Source: Brachionus plicatilis (lineage: Eukaryota > Rotifera > Eurotatoria > Ploima > Brachionidae). From it: a DNA stretch of 64,000 nt. A program made the position numbers and the translations under genes. How positions within the stretch are numbered: the stretch's first letter is position 1; the number at the start of each line of letters is the position of its first letter. Of this stretch, positions 33,558 to 45,358 are shown in pieces. The stretch covers positions 1,296,176 to 1,360,175 of the forward strand of contig QEOQ01000141.1 of NCBI GenBank assembly GCA_010279815.1, read 5' to 3'. Under the pieces are notes generated by a model. It had not been told where the DNA came from and searched no databases. It saw nothing but the letters and a program-made list of their open reading frames with translations.

Positions 33558-33752
33558 TTAATTTTTTTTCTTAGTACAACCATTTGGGCAGTAAAAACCT
33601 CTTTTTTTCTTCATGACAGCATTACAAGTTTTACAAATATTTTCGATAGATAAAACTGCATCATTTGACTTTTGTTTTTTAGATGATTTTGGAGTTGGTT
33701 CTGATTCTATATCAGAGTCTTGGTCAGATTCAAGAATAGCATTTTCTTCGTT
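33558..33752 (-). pseudogene. Acidic/Cys-rich protein C-terminus, probably transposon derived
   Basis: Open frame of about 64 codons reading an acidic stretch (EENAILESDQDSDIESE), a basic KSSKKQKS linker, then ICKTCNAVMKKKRGFYCPNG followed by C and a short Lys tail before the stop. C-x2-C-x11-C-x3-C is a small zinc-ribbon-like module, reminiscent of the Cys-rich C termini of piggyBac-type transposases. There is no start Met and no upstream catalytic region, so it is a fragment. Confidence 0.4.
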
Positions 33753-35047
33753 CTAATTGTCATTTACTAATTGGATGAGTACTTAATTTGTTGTCAATTA
33801 AAAAAATATATTGAGCTTTTATGATTTTAATTGCAATTTATTTGATAAAAGGTGTAAATTTATTAAATGTGTTATGTTTTTATTAATTAAATTATTTTTT
33901 TTATAATATGTTCGGAAAAAAAATAAAGAGATAAAAATATATAATTTTTGTTGATATTTTATATTAATTTGTGGAAATTTTTACTAAATTTATTGTGTTC
34001 GATACTGACAGCCGTTTCTATAGTAAAATGATATGAAAAATTGAATCTGGTAGATTAAATATAATCAATAAACTTTTGGACTAAATTAACAGCTTGTAAC
34101 GATTCTCAAATCATGGAAAGAAGCTTGTGTAAGATGAATACTTCCCTGACACAAGATCCATTTAATTACTTTCTTATTAAGATGACCAGTAGACTTAGCA
34201 AAATTGAAAATTTTAGTAAACCAAACATTGACTAATCAACCCCACTAAATATGAAAGTTTTTGAACAAAAGTATAATCAAGTCGATCAGGGTAATGACAC
34301 AAATAACAATGCAATTGATACGAGAGTTGTGCAGAAGGTTATATAAGTACTAATAATGGATTAGAATAGAACCAAAGCAACTAAAAGACTTATCAAAGTA
34401 GAAGGTAAAGCTAGAAAACAATAAAGTTTGAGCTAATATTAAAAATATTATAAACAAAAGATTGGACTTTTGCATTAATTTGACTTGATTGTGCTTTAGC
34501 AAAAGTAAGCTTTTAAATTTAGATGAACTATCATAATAGAGAAAAATTTAAATAAAGAAAAAAGAAGTAGAGAAGGCAAAAATAAGAGAATGTTTAAAAA
34601 TAGAGAAAATAAAAATGATAATAAACAAAATAGGCAAAAAAAAGAGAAATGAAAAGTTTTAATTTTAATATTTATTCTCTTCAATATTGACAATTAATTA
34701 TCTATATTTTTTATCTATTTTGAAAGTTTTTATTATTTTAAATAAATAATACTCTCTGCAACAAATTATGGTCAAAAAGAATATTGGAATAGTTTTTATG
34801 AGTACATTTGCTGGAACGATGAAGTGAAAACAATTTAAGTAAATCAATGTGATTAGCAACTAATTATTTGTACTTGTGTGTTTTATTTTGTCGAATCAGT
34901 ACTGTAAGTCGATCTTAAAAAAATTAAATATGTGATAAAAATTTTATTTTTATTTTTTATCTTTTTTATTTTATCTACAAATAAATAACAATTGACTAAA
35001 AAAAAAAACATTTTACTTTTTCCATATCAATATATAAATAAGCATTA
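33753..35047. other. Intergenic, possibly degraded LINE ORF1
   Basis: Mostly AT-rich. Between about 34110 and 34340 the composition is more balanced and two short frames are seen (for example RSLCKMNTSLTQDPFNYFL), broken by stops; this may be an old transposon fragment. No feature can be named. Confidence 0.3.
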
Positions 35048-35442
35048 CAGTGGTTATTTGATAACAGTATTTTACGAAAAATAACGTAAAATACCGTAAA
35101 TTAACCAAATTTTACCACATTTTACGTAAATTAACGTAAAATCCGAAAAGAGAAAAATAGATATTTTACGAAAAATTACGTAAATTTTCAGGATTTTGTG
35201 ATAATTTTGGTAAAATTTGGTAAACGGCTAATTAAAATTTCAAAAATTTTGAAATATTAATTGGCCGTTTTGAATTTTGCCAAAATTATCACAAAATCCT
35301 GAAAATTTACGTAATTTTTCGTAAAATATCTATTTTTCTCTTTTCGGATTTTACGTTAATTTACGTAAAATGTGGTAAAATTTGGTTAATTTACGGTATT
35401 TTACGTAATTTTTCGTAAAATACTGTTATCAAATCACCACTG
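35048..35442. mobile_element. 395-bp palindromic MITE with TA duplication, TTTACGTAA motif family
   Basis: Begins CAGTGGTTATTTGATAACAG and ends with the inverted equivalent (CTGTTATCAAATCACCACTG); flanked by TA on both sides (35046-35047, 35443-35444). The two arms are almost perfect reverse complements over about 195 bp each with almost no loop. Words such as TTTACG, ACGTAAA and GGTAAAATTTGG recur many times. The same end plus motifs occurs at 58274 next to a Tc1/mariner transposase relic, the likely source family. Confidence 0.85.
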
Positions 35443-35748
35443 TAAATCTTCTGCTAAAAAATCCACAGTATTATCGTGTGAAATTTTTTAATGACGAATA
35501 CTTTTTTTTAATCAAAGGAATATCATTTCTTTGATTAAAAAGATACATAATCGTAGATTAAAATACTTATTTAGTAATATAATAACGGTATGAATTTTGA
35601 TGAAAAACGTTAGTTCAGTAATCTGGTTTATTACTCAATAATTCTTTGTTTATTACACTTTGGTTCTGTTGTGACCAATTATAAACAAAAAATTTTGAAA
35701 AGTTAAATAAAAAATTCATTTTTTTTTCAATTTAATAAATGTGGGAAA

Positions 35749-36081
35749 AACTACGTAAATTTTGGTAAATTTAATTGAATTTACGTAAAATTACGTAAAA
35801 ATCAAAATCGTCAATAGCAAAATTGGATTGTTCAGATTTTTTTGCAGATTTGAGAGGATTCTTTTTTTTATTTTCAGTAATTTATTCATTATTTAAGGAG
35901 CAATTTACAAAAAAATAACAAAAATTCTCAGCAATTGATTTTTACTATTGGCGATTTTGATTTTTACGTAATTTTACGTAAATTCAATTAAATTTACCAA
36001 AATTTACATAAATTCTTGTAAATTTGCGTAAATCTAAAATATTTAAATTGTAAAATACATTTATAGTACATAGCGCCACTG
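35749..36081. repeat. Related TTTACGTAA foldback
   Basis: Inverted arms 35749-35824 and 35936-36012, rich in the same ACGTAAATTTTGGTAAATTT words, with a roughly 110-bp unrelated loop. A CCACTG followed by TA at 36077-36083 is the expected right terminus of the family; the matching left terminus is not visible. Probably a second, rearranged member. Confidence 0.6.
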
Positions 36082-36341
36082 TAAGTAATTTTATGAATAG
36101 AAAGTCATTTTTTAATTCACCTAGTGGTGAAAATCAGTTATTTTTGTTAATGAATTAGAACACGCCATATTATATTTATTTTATGAAAAGAAGTTTCAGA
36201 ATAAATCTTAAAACTATCCTTTGGAAATGAGTTAAGACATGGAAAGTAATTATCTACAATTGAGCAAAAAAATGTCTTGTAAAGACAATCTAGTGTATTA
36301 TGATCAAGCTTCAATTTTTTTTTAAAGACAAAATTGTTATT

Positions 36342-37355
36342 ATTTATTTATTTATTTATTTGTTCTAGGCTGAGGCCGATACTCGACCACGTGCTCAGTG
36401 ACCCGTGTAAATAAAGATAACTGTATGCAAACAAAAGTTTTAATAAAAGCTTAGTTTTTACAGTGAAAAAATTTGACTGCTTTGATTTGTATAAAAAAAA
36501 AAAAAAAATTTTACAAAATTAAATTATTTTCCATTAGAATTCGCTCACCAATTATGCTAACTTCGAATACAAGATTTGGAATTTCATTTTTATTTTTTTC
36601 ATTGAAAATGATCTTTAGCTTTTCCACTTTTGCTTGTATAGTGTCACTCGAGTTTTGCTCTTATAACTTTCGCTTACAATTCGACATTTTTCAATTACCG
36701 TCAAACCATCCTCAGTGACCTCACTCGTTAATTGCACTAGCTCACTTAAAAAATCATAATTCAGAGGAAGTTTTGAGAGTTCAATCATTAAGTCTCGTGT
36801 GTATTTATTTTCAATTAGTCTAATGTAAAAATCTGATTTTAGTTTAATTAAATTGAATTCTGGAAGGCAAACATTAAATGCAAGGAATAAACTTGTAGTT
36901 CTGCAGCGAGTAGGGATACTCATCATTCGTTTAACCATATTTCCCTCAAATCTTTTGATCTCGTTAGTGAATGCTTTAGTTAGTACATGATTTTCTATAC
37001 CATACAATAGCACAGGTCTAACATAAGACTTATAAAGTTGACTTTTTGCGTAAGGATGCATTTGGTTTGTTAGTAATCCTATTGTTTGGAGGCGCATAAT
37101 GGAGCTAACAGCTGGTTTCTTTCTTTTGCTCCATTGATCCTTATGGTCTAATCTGGTATTTATTTTGTCTCCTAGGTATCGCATTGCGTCAACTCTCGTA
37201 ATAGTTTCACCGTCTAACGTGAGAGGGGGTGCAAAAGAGTCTATAATTGTGTCTTTTGAGACCTTACTTATTTGACTATTAAAAACCAAATAGACTGCTT
37301 TGTTTAGATTGAACTTAATATGATTTTCTATACCATATTTAGCTATAATATTGAT
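36342..37355 (-). pseudogene. 5'-truncated LINE, RT C-terminal region with complete 3' end
   Basis: On the minus strand from about 37355: IIAKYGIENHIKFNLNKAV, VFNSQISKVS, MRYLGDKINTRLDHKDQWSK, a LYKSYVRPVLLYGIE block and RCRTTSLFLAFNVCLPEF, ending at the stop at 36615. The order (KxEYMVFN, RYLG, LYKSYVRPVLLYG, P-x-R-x-x-T) is that of non-LTR ORF2 after the catalytic box. The 3' UTR continues to an (AAAT)n tail at 36346-36362. It is a different family from the CR1-like copy at 19051. The frame is open for about 245 codons, so insertion was fairly recent. Confidence 0.8.
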
Positions 37356-37928
37356 TGAAAATTAGTATTATATTGAGTCCTTGCAAGCATTTTTTCTTTA
37401 CTTCTTCCATTAGATTTTCAAAGCAAATTCTTTCATGAGAGCACATGACTGAGAATTTATTGGTTTTAGAATGGGGAATGTTGAAAAACTGAAAGTAAAA
37501 AGATATTATTTGATCTCTTGATCTTTCGAAATTGAAATGAGTAATATTCAAGTATTGTCAAGTTTTAGAGAAAAAGAGAAAATGAAAAGGTAGTTATTTC
37601 ACCATTTCAAACATACTTCTTTCCATATCGAGATACATGTGCATTTTTGTTTTTTTTTTATTTATTAAAACAATCGATTTTGAGTCTTTCGAAATGAACA
37701 TTTCAAAAGAGAAGTTCTTAAAATTTTTAGGCAATAAATAAGGACAGAATCGTTGCCTTTAGATATGTTGTTAAGATTTGATTATTTTTATTCTTACATT
37801 TATGGTGGTCAATATGTTTTTTTGTTAAAATTATGATCTATATTAACCCATTCAAAACATTTTTCATTTAATTCAAAAATGCCAATAATACACAAAAAAA
37901 TCACAATATGTAATTATTTTATTTATTT
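37356..37928. other. Intergenic region
   Basis: AT-rich, no gene seen. A 70-codon minus frame at 37339-37551 has no recognisable feature. Confidence 0.35.
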
Positions 37929-37937
37929 GTTTTTATC

Positions 37938-38582
37938 GGTTGTCCCTAAAAGGCGGAATGCGGAATGCGGAAAACGGAATTTCGCAGGCCAAATTCCGCT
38001 AAAATTTTTCTAAAAAATTCCGCAAAATTACCTAATTACCGAAAATTATATTATTATTATTAGTAGATTTTTAAATTCCAGCGGAATTTGTCTTGCGGAA
38101 TAAAAAAAATTAAATTTATTAATACATTTTTTATTAATATTACTATCTTATATAATAAAATGTTAATAATAAAAGTCAAACATGTTTAATTTAGTCGATT
38201 ATAATAAATAATTTAATAAAGTTTAATTATTAATACAAATTTAAAAAAAAAAGTCTGGACTTGGACTTTTTTTTGTGACTTTTAAACAACTCTGTTATTA
38301 ACTAATAAAAATGAACCTTCCTCCTTACCCAATACACTGAGTAAATTCATTATTAGACTCAAGAACATTTGAAGTAAATATAAATGGTCATATAAGTTAT
38401 GAATACCATATTAGAGCAGGTGTTCTCAAGGCTCACTAATTAGTCCATTATTTTTTAGTATTTTTATCAATGATATACCTAAAAGAAATAAAACTGATAG
38501 TGAATACTCTCTTCTTTTTGCTGACGACTTGGTCACATTCTACATTTTTAAGAAAAAAGGATTCCGCCTTTTAGGGACAACC
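37938..38582. mobile_element. 645-bp element with 9-bp duplication carrying a LINE RT fragment
   Basis: Inverted termini GGTTGTCCCTAAAAGGCGGA (left) and the complement ending GGGACAACC (right). The 9-bp direct repeat GTTTTTATC flanks it at 37929-37937 and 38583-38591. Near the left end the word GCGGAAT is iterated. The right part (about 38302-38558) is a plus-strand LINE RT piece that runs to within a few bases of the right terminus. This is either a nested insertion or a captured fragment. Confidence 0.85.
38302..38558 (+). pseudogene. LINE RT palm fragment
   Basis: Reads CSQGSLISPLFFSIFINDIP, then KRNKTDSEYSLLFADDLVTF: the QGS...P and FADD catalytic motifs of reverse transcriptase. It matches, in opposite orientation, 39580-39730 and 40715-40800, so it derives from the same family as the LINE at 38884-40870. 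Confidence 0.8.
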
Positions 38583-38814
38583 GTTTTTATCATAAAAGTT
38601 ACATATAGAATAAAATTAAAATTAAGTTAAAAAGTGTAAAATAAACTGAAATTTAAAAGAGATACTGAAATACAATGGACGTTTTTTTATCTAATTTTCT
38701 ATTTAGAATTGTTAAAAATAATTTAAATGATAACGATTCAAAATTTGGGGTATTTAGTCTTAAATAAGTTTTCAATTTTTAATAAAAAACGTTAAGTTAA
38801 AAAAAGAAATGTCT

Positions 38815-38883
38815 AAAAGTCACAAGTCTCATTTCAAGTCCAAGTCAAAGACTTTATTTTTTTCTTAGTCCGGACTTGGATTT
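38815..38883. repeat. Fragment of AAGTC-rich CAGAGTTG element
   Basis: AAAAGTCACAAGTCTCATTT, then CAAGTCCAAGTC and GTCCGGACTTGGA, the iterated AAGTC words found in the elements at 45359-46307 and 59830-59941. Truncated; the 3' tail of the LINE on the right abuts it. Confidence 0.55.
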
Positions 38884-39733
38884 ATTTATTTATTTGTTTA
38901 ATCAGATTAAAAAATAAAATAAAATAAAATAAAAAAAATTAAAATATAAAAGAGATAGTTAAAATAGACACATTGAAAATAATGGCAGGTTCAAAATGTT
39001 TAAGTATTAATCAGTTCAGCAAAGAAAGAAGAAATAGTAAGATAGCAATTACACAATGGAGTCGGGTATTCGACACATCTTGATTCAAAACTCGCTTTAT
39101 ATTCATCAACCAGCTTGACAACCAATTATTAGGTGCCTCATTTTCAATTTTGGAAAAGGTATCATATTTTAGTTTAAGAATAAAACGAACTGCTGAGTTT
39201 TGTAAGACTTGAATTTTCTTAATTTTTGTCTCTGAAAGTGAATTAAGAAAAAGAGTAATCTATTAAAGACCCGATAAAAGATTTATATAGGTTTCCTAGG
39301 TTCTTGTTAGACAATTATTTTTTAAGTTTAACCGTGAACTTCCATTGGGGTAATGGTTAATTTTGCATCAAATTATATTCCTAAGAACTTTCTTTCCGAC
39401 TCTCAATTTTATTTTCATATATCTTTAATTTTAAGTCAATATTTTCGTTATTATATTTAGTGAAGACAATGAAGCGAGAATTTTCAACAGATATTATCAT
39501 CTCTAACTCGAAAAGCAATTTTTCTAGTTCGTCTAAGTATTTTTTTATTTTATTATCTAGATTTCCTTTTTTCCTAAAAAATGGAATGTGATCAACTCGT
39601 CAGCAAAAAGAAGAGAATATCCACTATTTGTTTTATTTCTTTTAGGTATATCATTGATAAAAATACTTAAAAGTAATGGACTAATTACTGAGCATTAAGG
39701 AATACCAGCAGTAATATGGAATTCATCACTTAT

Positions 39734-40705
39734 GGTCTTTTATCATTTTTCCCTTTTTTATTTTTCCCTCTTAAACTTTTTCCCTTTTAAAATTTTTCCC
39801 TTTATATTTTTTCCCTTTTTTTTTTTTCCCCTTCGTAAATTTTTCCCTCTGTAATTTTTTCCCTGTTATCGTTTTTCCCTTTTTTTAGGGAGAGCAAATA
39901 AAAATAAATAGAAAATAGCCAATTATTAATTAAAATTTTATTAATTATTATTCAATTAAAAAAAAAAAGAAAATATTTTCCAATCAAAAAAATTAAAATT
40001 ACCAAGAAACATTAAATGGAAAAATCTGTTTTTGCTTTTCAGCTATTATTTCAAAATAAAAATCATATAAGAAACCAAAAGTTATAAAACTATTATAAGT
40101 GATTCGCATTAGTCTTTGATCGAACTAGTAGTTGATCGAACCTGGAAGAAGCGTTCGGTTTTCTACAAATTAAATCAGTTTTGTCTACCGTTACGCTGAT
40201 TGACTTGCAAGTTTGACAACGGAAACGAACTGACCCATCAGCGTTTTATGCTACCTTATGCAATTTGTAATTATCGAAAAGGATAATACACTTTTTTAGA
40301 CCAAAATATTCAATTTTTTCAATTTTAAAGCTTTTAATATTTGAGGTATTATTAGATTTATTATTTAGGTTTTTATTTTGGTCAAATTTTTTATGGTTCA
40401 TTACTTGTATAGATCTCATTTATTTTAGCAGTAAAGCTTGAATCAGTATTCAAGGATTAGAGTTTTATTTCAAATTTTTTTGGATTAATTTTATTTAGAT
40501 ATAAAATGTCAATTAATTCAATTAAATTTTTATTGACTAATAATATGTTATTTTTTTTTAGGGAAAAATATTAAGGGGGAAAAAATTAAGAAGGGAAAAA
40601 ATTACAGAGGGAAAAATACTAAGAGGGAAAAATGATAAAAGGGAAAAATTTAAAAGGGAAAAAAATAAAGAGGGAAAAAGTTTAAGAGGGAAAAACGCTA
40701 CTGAA
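39734..40705. mobile_element. 972-bp element with inverted arrays of TTTTTCCCT, nested in a LINE
   Basis: The left end has about nine TTTTTCCC words in 160 bp (39746-39895). The right end has about nine AGGGAAAAA words in the opposite orientation (40560-40697). The flanking direct repeat TCATCACTTAT (39723-39733 and 40706-40716) matches the interrupted LINE, fixing the insertion point and showing a duplication of 9 to 11 bp. This foldback-type architecture plus a long duplication fits a Mutator-like element. The interior holds a zinc-finger-like coding remnant on the minus strand. Confidence 0.85.
40093..40318 (-). pseudogene. FLYWCH-like zinc-finger remnant inside the TTTTTCCCT element
   Basis: Minus strand reads KIEYFGLKKCIILFDNYKLH, a stop a few codons later, then NADGSVRFRCQTCKSISVTV and ...RFDQLLVRSKTNANHL before the stop. 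The (F/Y)-K-x-H...G-S-V-R-F-R-C-x-x-C-K pattern resembles the FLYWCH/WRKY-GCM1 type fingers at the N terminus of animal MULE transposases. One internal stop; no catalytic domain follows. Confidence 0.5.
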
Positions 40706-40885
40706 TCATCACTTATATTACCATTTACATTTACTTTGAATGATCTCCAGTCTAAGAATGAATTAATAGGAGGTAAGGAGGAAGGTTCATTTTTATTAGC
40801 TTATAAATAAGACCATCGTGCCAAACCCTATCAAGCGCTTTGGAGATATCAAAAAAAAAACTTAAATTTTAGAGAATTTAACTAT

Positions 40886-41096
40886 GCCGCCATAATAACT
40901 ACCTGGAACGGCTAAAAAAAAATATTTGGCCGCCATAATAATTACCTGGAACGGCTAAAAGAACATTTGGCCACCATAATAATTACCTGGAACGGCTAAA
41001 AGAACATTTGGCCACCATAATAATTACCTGGAACGGCTAAAAGAACATTTGGCCACCATAATAATTACCTGGAACGGCTAAAAAATATTTGGCCGC
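40886..41096. repeat. Minisatellite, five copies of a 41-bp unit
   Basis: The unit begins GGCC(A/G)CCATAATAATTACC and contains TGGAACGGCTAAAAGAACAT. Start positions about 40887, 40928, 40969, 41010 and 41051 give a period of 41 bp. The middle three units are identical, which implies recent expansion. A single related unit in opposite orientation lies at 59477-59505. Confidence 0.9.
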
Positions 41097-41902
41097 ACTT
41101 TGACTTTAGTTAAGGATTTTTAGACGACTCTGGTTAAAAATATTGGATTTCTTTTTAATTTAGTGTTAATTATTTTTTAATAATTTCAATAGGCGAGGAA
41201 CTTTTAAGAATATTTGAAGAAAAAAAAATGAATTCAATTTATGTGTTATCGATTTTGATCGTCCATTTTAGGTATTTATTTCTATTTTAATTTTATTCAA
41301 ATCAATTTGACACAAGCCTCTATTTTGGGTTGGAAAAATATTTATTTTTAAAATGGCGACTCTTGTTCAAAACAAATGTAAAATAAGTTATGTTAATTTG
41401 ACTAGAAGAGAAATCTCTTCAAAAGGTCAACAAATTAAAATTTTAATTTCAAATTGCTTAAATTGATTACTCTAATTAATATTCAAGCATAAATTAATGA
41501 AAAAAACAATGGACCCGAACGCTAAGCGAAGACATTTGAAAAAAAAAAAAGAAAAGGAGACAAATCTGATATTTTAAAACAAGTAGGGAAATTTGATATT
41601 GACAGAAGAGGGCTTCGCTCGCACTCAATCAAACAAACTTTAATTAGCTTCCTACTGGCTAGATTACACTGAAAGGCTGGGCCGTATAACAAGGCTATTC
41701 ATATTTTAATTAGTCCTAATATCGGACACTAATTCATGCATGTTGTTGAACAAACTAATTCCAAAATAAACGAAACGTCGAGAACTCTATTGACTGAATA
41801 TTAAAATAATTTTTTTTTCATTGTATTCATTAAACAAAAAAACATATAAAATCCAGTTTTTTCTAAGGGTTTGATCATTCTATCCACGTCAAATCATTTC
41901 TA

Positions 41903-41951
41903 TTTCCATATATGGATATAAAGCTAAAAGTTGTAAGCAAAACGAGGACAA
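41903..41951 (+). promoter_or_regulatory. CArG box plus GAGGACAA module upstream of actin copy A
   Basis: TTTCCATATATGG holds a perfect SRF-type CArG box (CCATATATGG, 41906-41915), followed about 22 bp later by AAAACGAGGACAAA. The same pair, same spacing class and orientation, precedes actin copy B (57978-58025), although the two upstream regions otherwise do not align. SRF/CArG control of muscle actin genes is well established in animals. Confidence 0.7.
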
Positions 41952-41982
41952 ATAAATTTTTGTTGTACATGCACATTGACAC

Positions 41983-42017
<35 letters not shown>
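41983..42017. repeat. (GA)n microsatellite in actin promoter
   Basis: About 14 GA repeats with one interruption, between the two CArG boxes. GA tracts can bind GAGA-type factors in insects; whether that applies here is unknown. Confidence 0.8.
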
Positions 42018-42073
42018 AGGGGAGGGAGCAGGTGATGATTAAGCTGTAGAGCGAATAATTCGTACATACATTA

Positions 42074-42083
42074 CCATATATGG
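42074..42083. promoter_or_regulatory. Second CArG box of actin copy A
   Basis: CCATATATGG, about 230 bp before the ATG, with a (GA)n tract (41983-42017) and a GAAGGGGAGGGAGC stretch between it and the distal box. Copy B has one CArG box only. Confidence 0.65.
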
Positions 42084-42288
42084 TAAAAATGTGCGATCAA
42101 AATAGTTGTTTGAAAGTTAAGCTCATAAATCTATAGAATTAGAGAGTATTCATTAATCATCGTAGCCATAATTTATGCGCTATTTGGACCATTTTTTCCT
42201 CTTGGTTTAAACATTTAAATAGTTCTTTCATTTTAAGCTTATAAATTTCATATTGAGTTTTTATATTTTTCAAGCAATTTTTGAATAG

Positions 42289-43443
<1,155 letters not shown>

Positions 43444-44512
43444 ATTAATCGTTTCAATCAATCCATCATCATCATCATCTACATCAACATCAACATTGTC
43501 ATCAAATCTCTTTCTTTTCATTCAAATTATCTATCAAACAATAATAAGACTATCTCTTCTATTATTAATACTGTTTTTTTCTGAACAATATTTAGGAAAA
43601 AGAACAAAATATGAAAAAACTTTTTTAAAATAATAAACTAAATCAATATTTTATTATTATTTTCTTCTTTTTTTTTTCAAAATATATTCGCATTGTATTC
43701 GTCTCTTAGTCTTTTTTGTTTATAAACTTCTATAAAATTTAATTATTAAATAAAAATGAAAATTTTAAATTTAATCAAATTTTTTATTTATTTTATTCGG
43801 TCGACTTCTAGGATTGTCCATTACTGGAAACAAATCTGTCATATCATTTCACATAATACCAGTTGATATAAGGTGAACAAATAAAAAAAAATCAAATTCA
43901 CTTATTCTTTAATTAAGATTATTAATAAAAAAAACTTATCTTTTATAAAATAAAAGAACTAAAGATAGATATAAAAAAATTTTTTCTGTAAAAAATTTTT
44001 TCATCATTGCATTTGAGTAATCATCCTTGAATTTAATTACTCCTGCTTCTAACTGGAGCACATTAATCATCAAAAACGATTCTTGGTAAGAAATTTATAT
44101 TTATAGCATTTTTTTAAATTGCTGGTAATTAATTAATTTATTTATTTAAAAAAAAATTTTTAGTCTCATTGGCAAGTTGAAAAATAAAAAAAAAATCTGA
44201 TTTACAAATCACATTTAGTTTCATAAATTATTAAATCATTTAAAATTTTATGAAAATTTTACAGTCTAGATTACATAAAGGAGAGGTATAAAAAAAAAAT
44301 CTTAATAATTAAGAAATTGCAGACTTTAGTAAAAGATTGAAGTAGTTAAATTAAAAGTAAAATGTTAAATTACTATCTAATGCAATTCTAATTTTATGAA
44401 TAAAAAACTTAACTGAGTCAATTAAGCCTCTGTTAATAAAAGTCTTAATGTTTTTTTTTTAATTCTCTTTATTAATAAAATTATGATGAATTTAAATTGA
44501 TGATTTTGAAGC

Positions 44513-44542
44513 ATGAGCACTAGCCTGTAGATTATCCTTGAA
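44513..44542 (+). other. 30-nt conserved word in actin A 3' flank
   Basis: ATGAGCACTAGCCTGTAGAT continuing TATCCTTGAA, about 1.07 kb beyond the stop; recurs at 55602-55631 (minus) and 32934-32963. Confidence 0.6.
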
Positions 44543-44760
44543 GCTTTTACTAAAATGTGTTAGCATCGTTTTTTATTTTAATTTTTAAACAATTAATAAT
44601 AAAGGAGTTAAATTTTTTTTAATTTTATTTAAGTCAAATGATTATTTTGAATCATTTCATATATTCGATTGATCATCTTTCTTTTCTTTTATTACTGGAA
44701 TAATAATTTAGAACAAATTAATGACAAAAAATAATGTTTAGTAATGACTTAACTTCTTTT

Positions 44761-45358
44761 TTTTTTTTATAAAAGTCTCATAAAATTTTCGTGATATAAT
44801 ACAAAATTTACTATAATTATCCAAATTTTATGTGAATTTCGATAAATTTAGGGAAAAATAAAAAATAATTGAAAATTTTGCTTATTAATTTATTAATAAA
44901 AGAAACAAAACACATAAAAAATCATCCGAAAAAGTTCTAAAATTTTATAAAGTTACTAGAAAATAACGGGTAATTAAATTTAAAATTTTTTTTTCTCCGT
45001 TTCTTACAAAAGAGCGAGGATAAAACTAAAGTTTAAAAAAATATTAAAATAATATTATTTTATAATCAATAATTTTTAAAATGACCTCTTTTTTTAAAAT
45101 TCAATTACCGGTTCTTAAAAATAATCTCTTTTAAATACCCTTCTTTTTTAGTTGAAACTTTTTAATTAACGCAAGGTTTTAGAAAAAGGAGTGAAAGCGC
45201 AAGCATTTTTAAATTAAAAAATTTAACATGGCAAAGCCTTTTCCAGTGCTTACACCATATATGGAAACTAGGGTTTTAACCCACGTATCCCTAGACAAGG
45301 GTTTACTGTAAAATTCAAAATTTTTAAAATAATTAGCAAAAAATCCTAAACATTATTC
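44761..45358. other. Spacer of the inverted duplication, left end
   Basis: AT-rich, no gene. A CCATATATGG at 45255-45264 matches the CArG consensus but has no gene close by. Confidence 0.35.

Larger units (their letters stand above)
38884..40870 (-). pseudogene. Truncated LINE, interrupted by a nested DNA element
   Basis: Read on the minus strand: 40800-40716 carries upstream RT sequence. It resumes after the insertion at 39733 with LLSIFINDIPKRNKTNSGYS and LLFADE, where the catalytic FADD has become FADE. It then continues to QNSAVRFILKLKYDTFSKIE (about 39200-39130) and LVDEYKASFESRCVEYPTPL (about 39115-39055). The 3' tail is (AAAT)n at 38884-38900. The altered catalytic box and frameshifts make it dead. 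Confidence 0.7.

Noticed and set aside
34110..34340. Balanced-composition stretch with short frames, possible ORF1 of a LINE
   Set aside because: Frames are short and broken, and no recognisable motif was found.
40886..41096. Regular 41-bp repeats considered as a CRISPR array
   Set aside because: Units are contiguous with no unique spacers, and the genome is animal; this is a minisatellite.
45255..45264. Third CCATATATGG (CArG consensus)
   Set aside because: It lies in the spacer, about 1.8 kb past the actin A stop, with no gene nearby; a chance match is plausible in AT-rich DNA.
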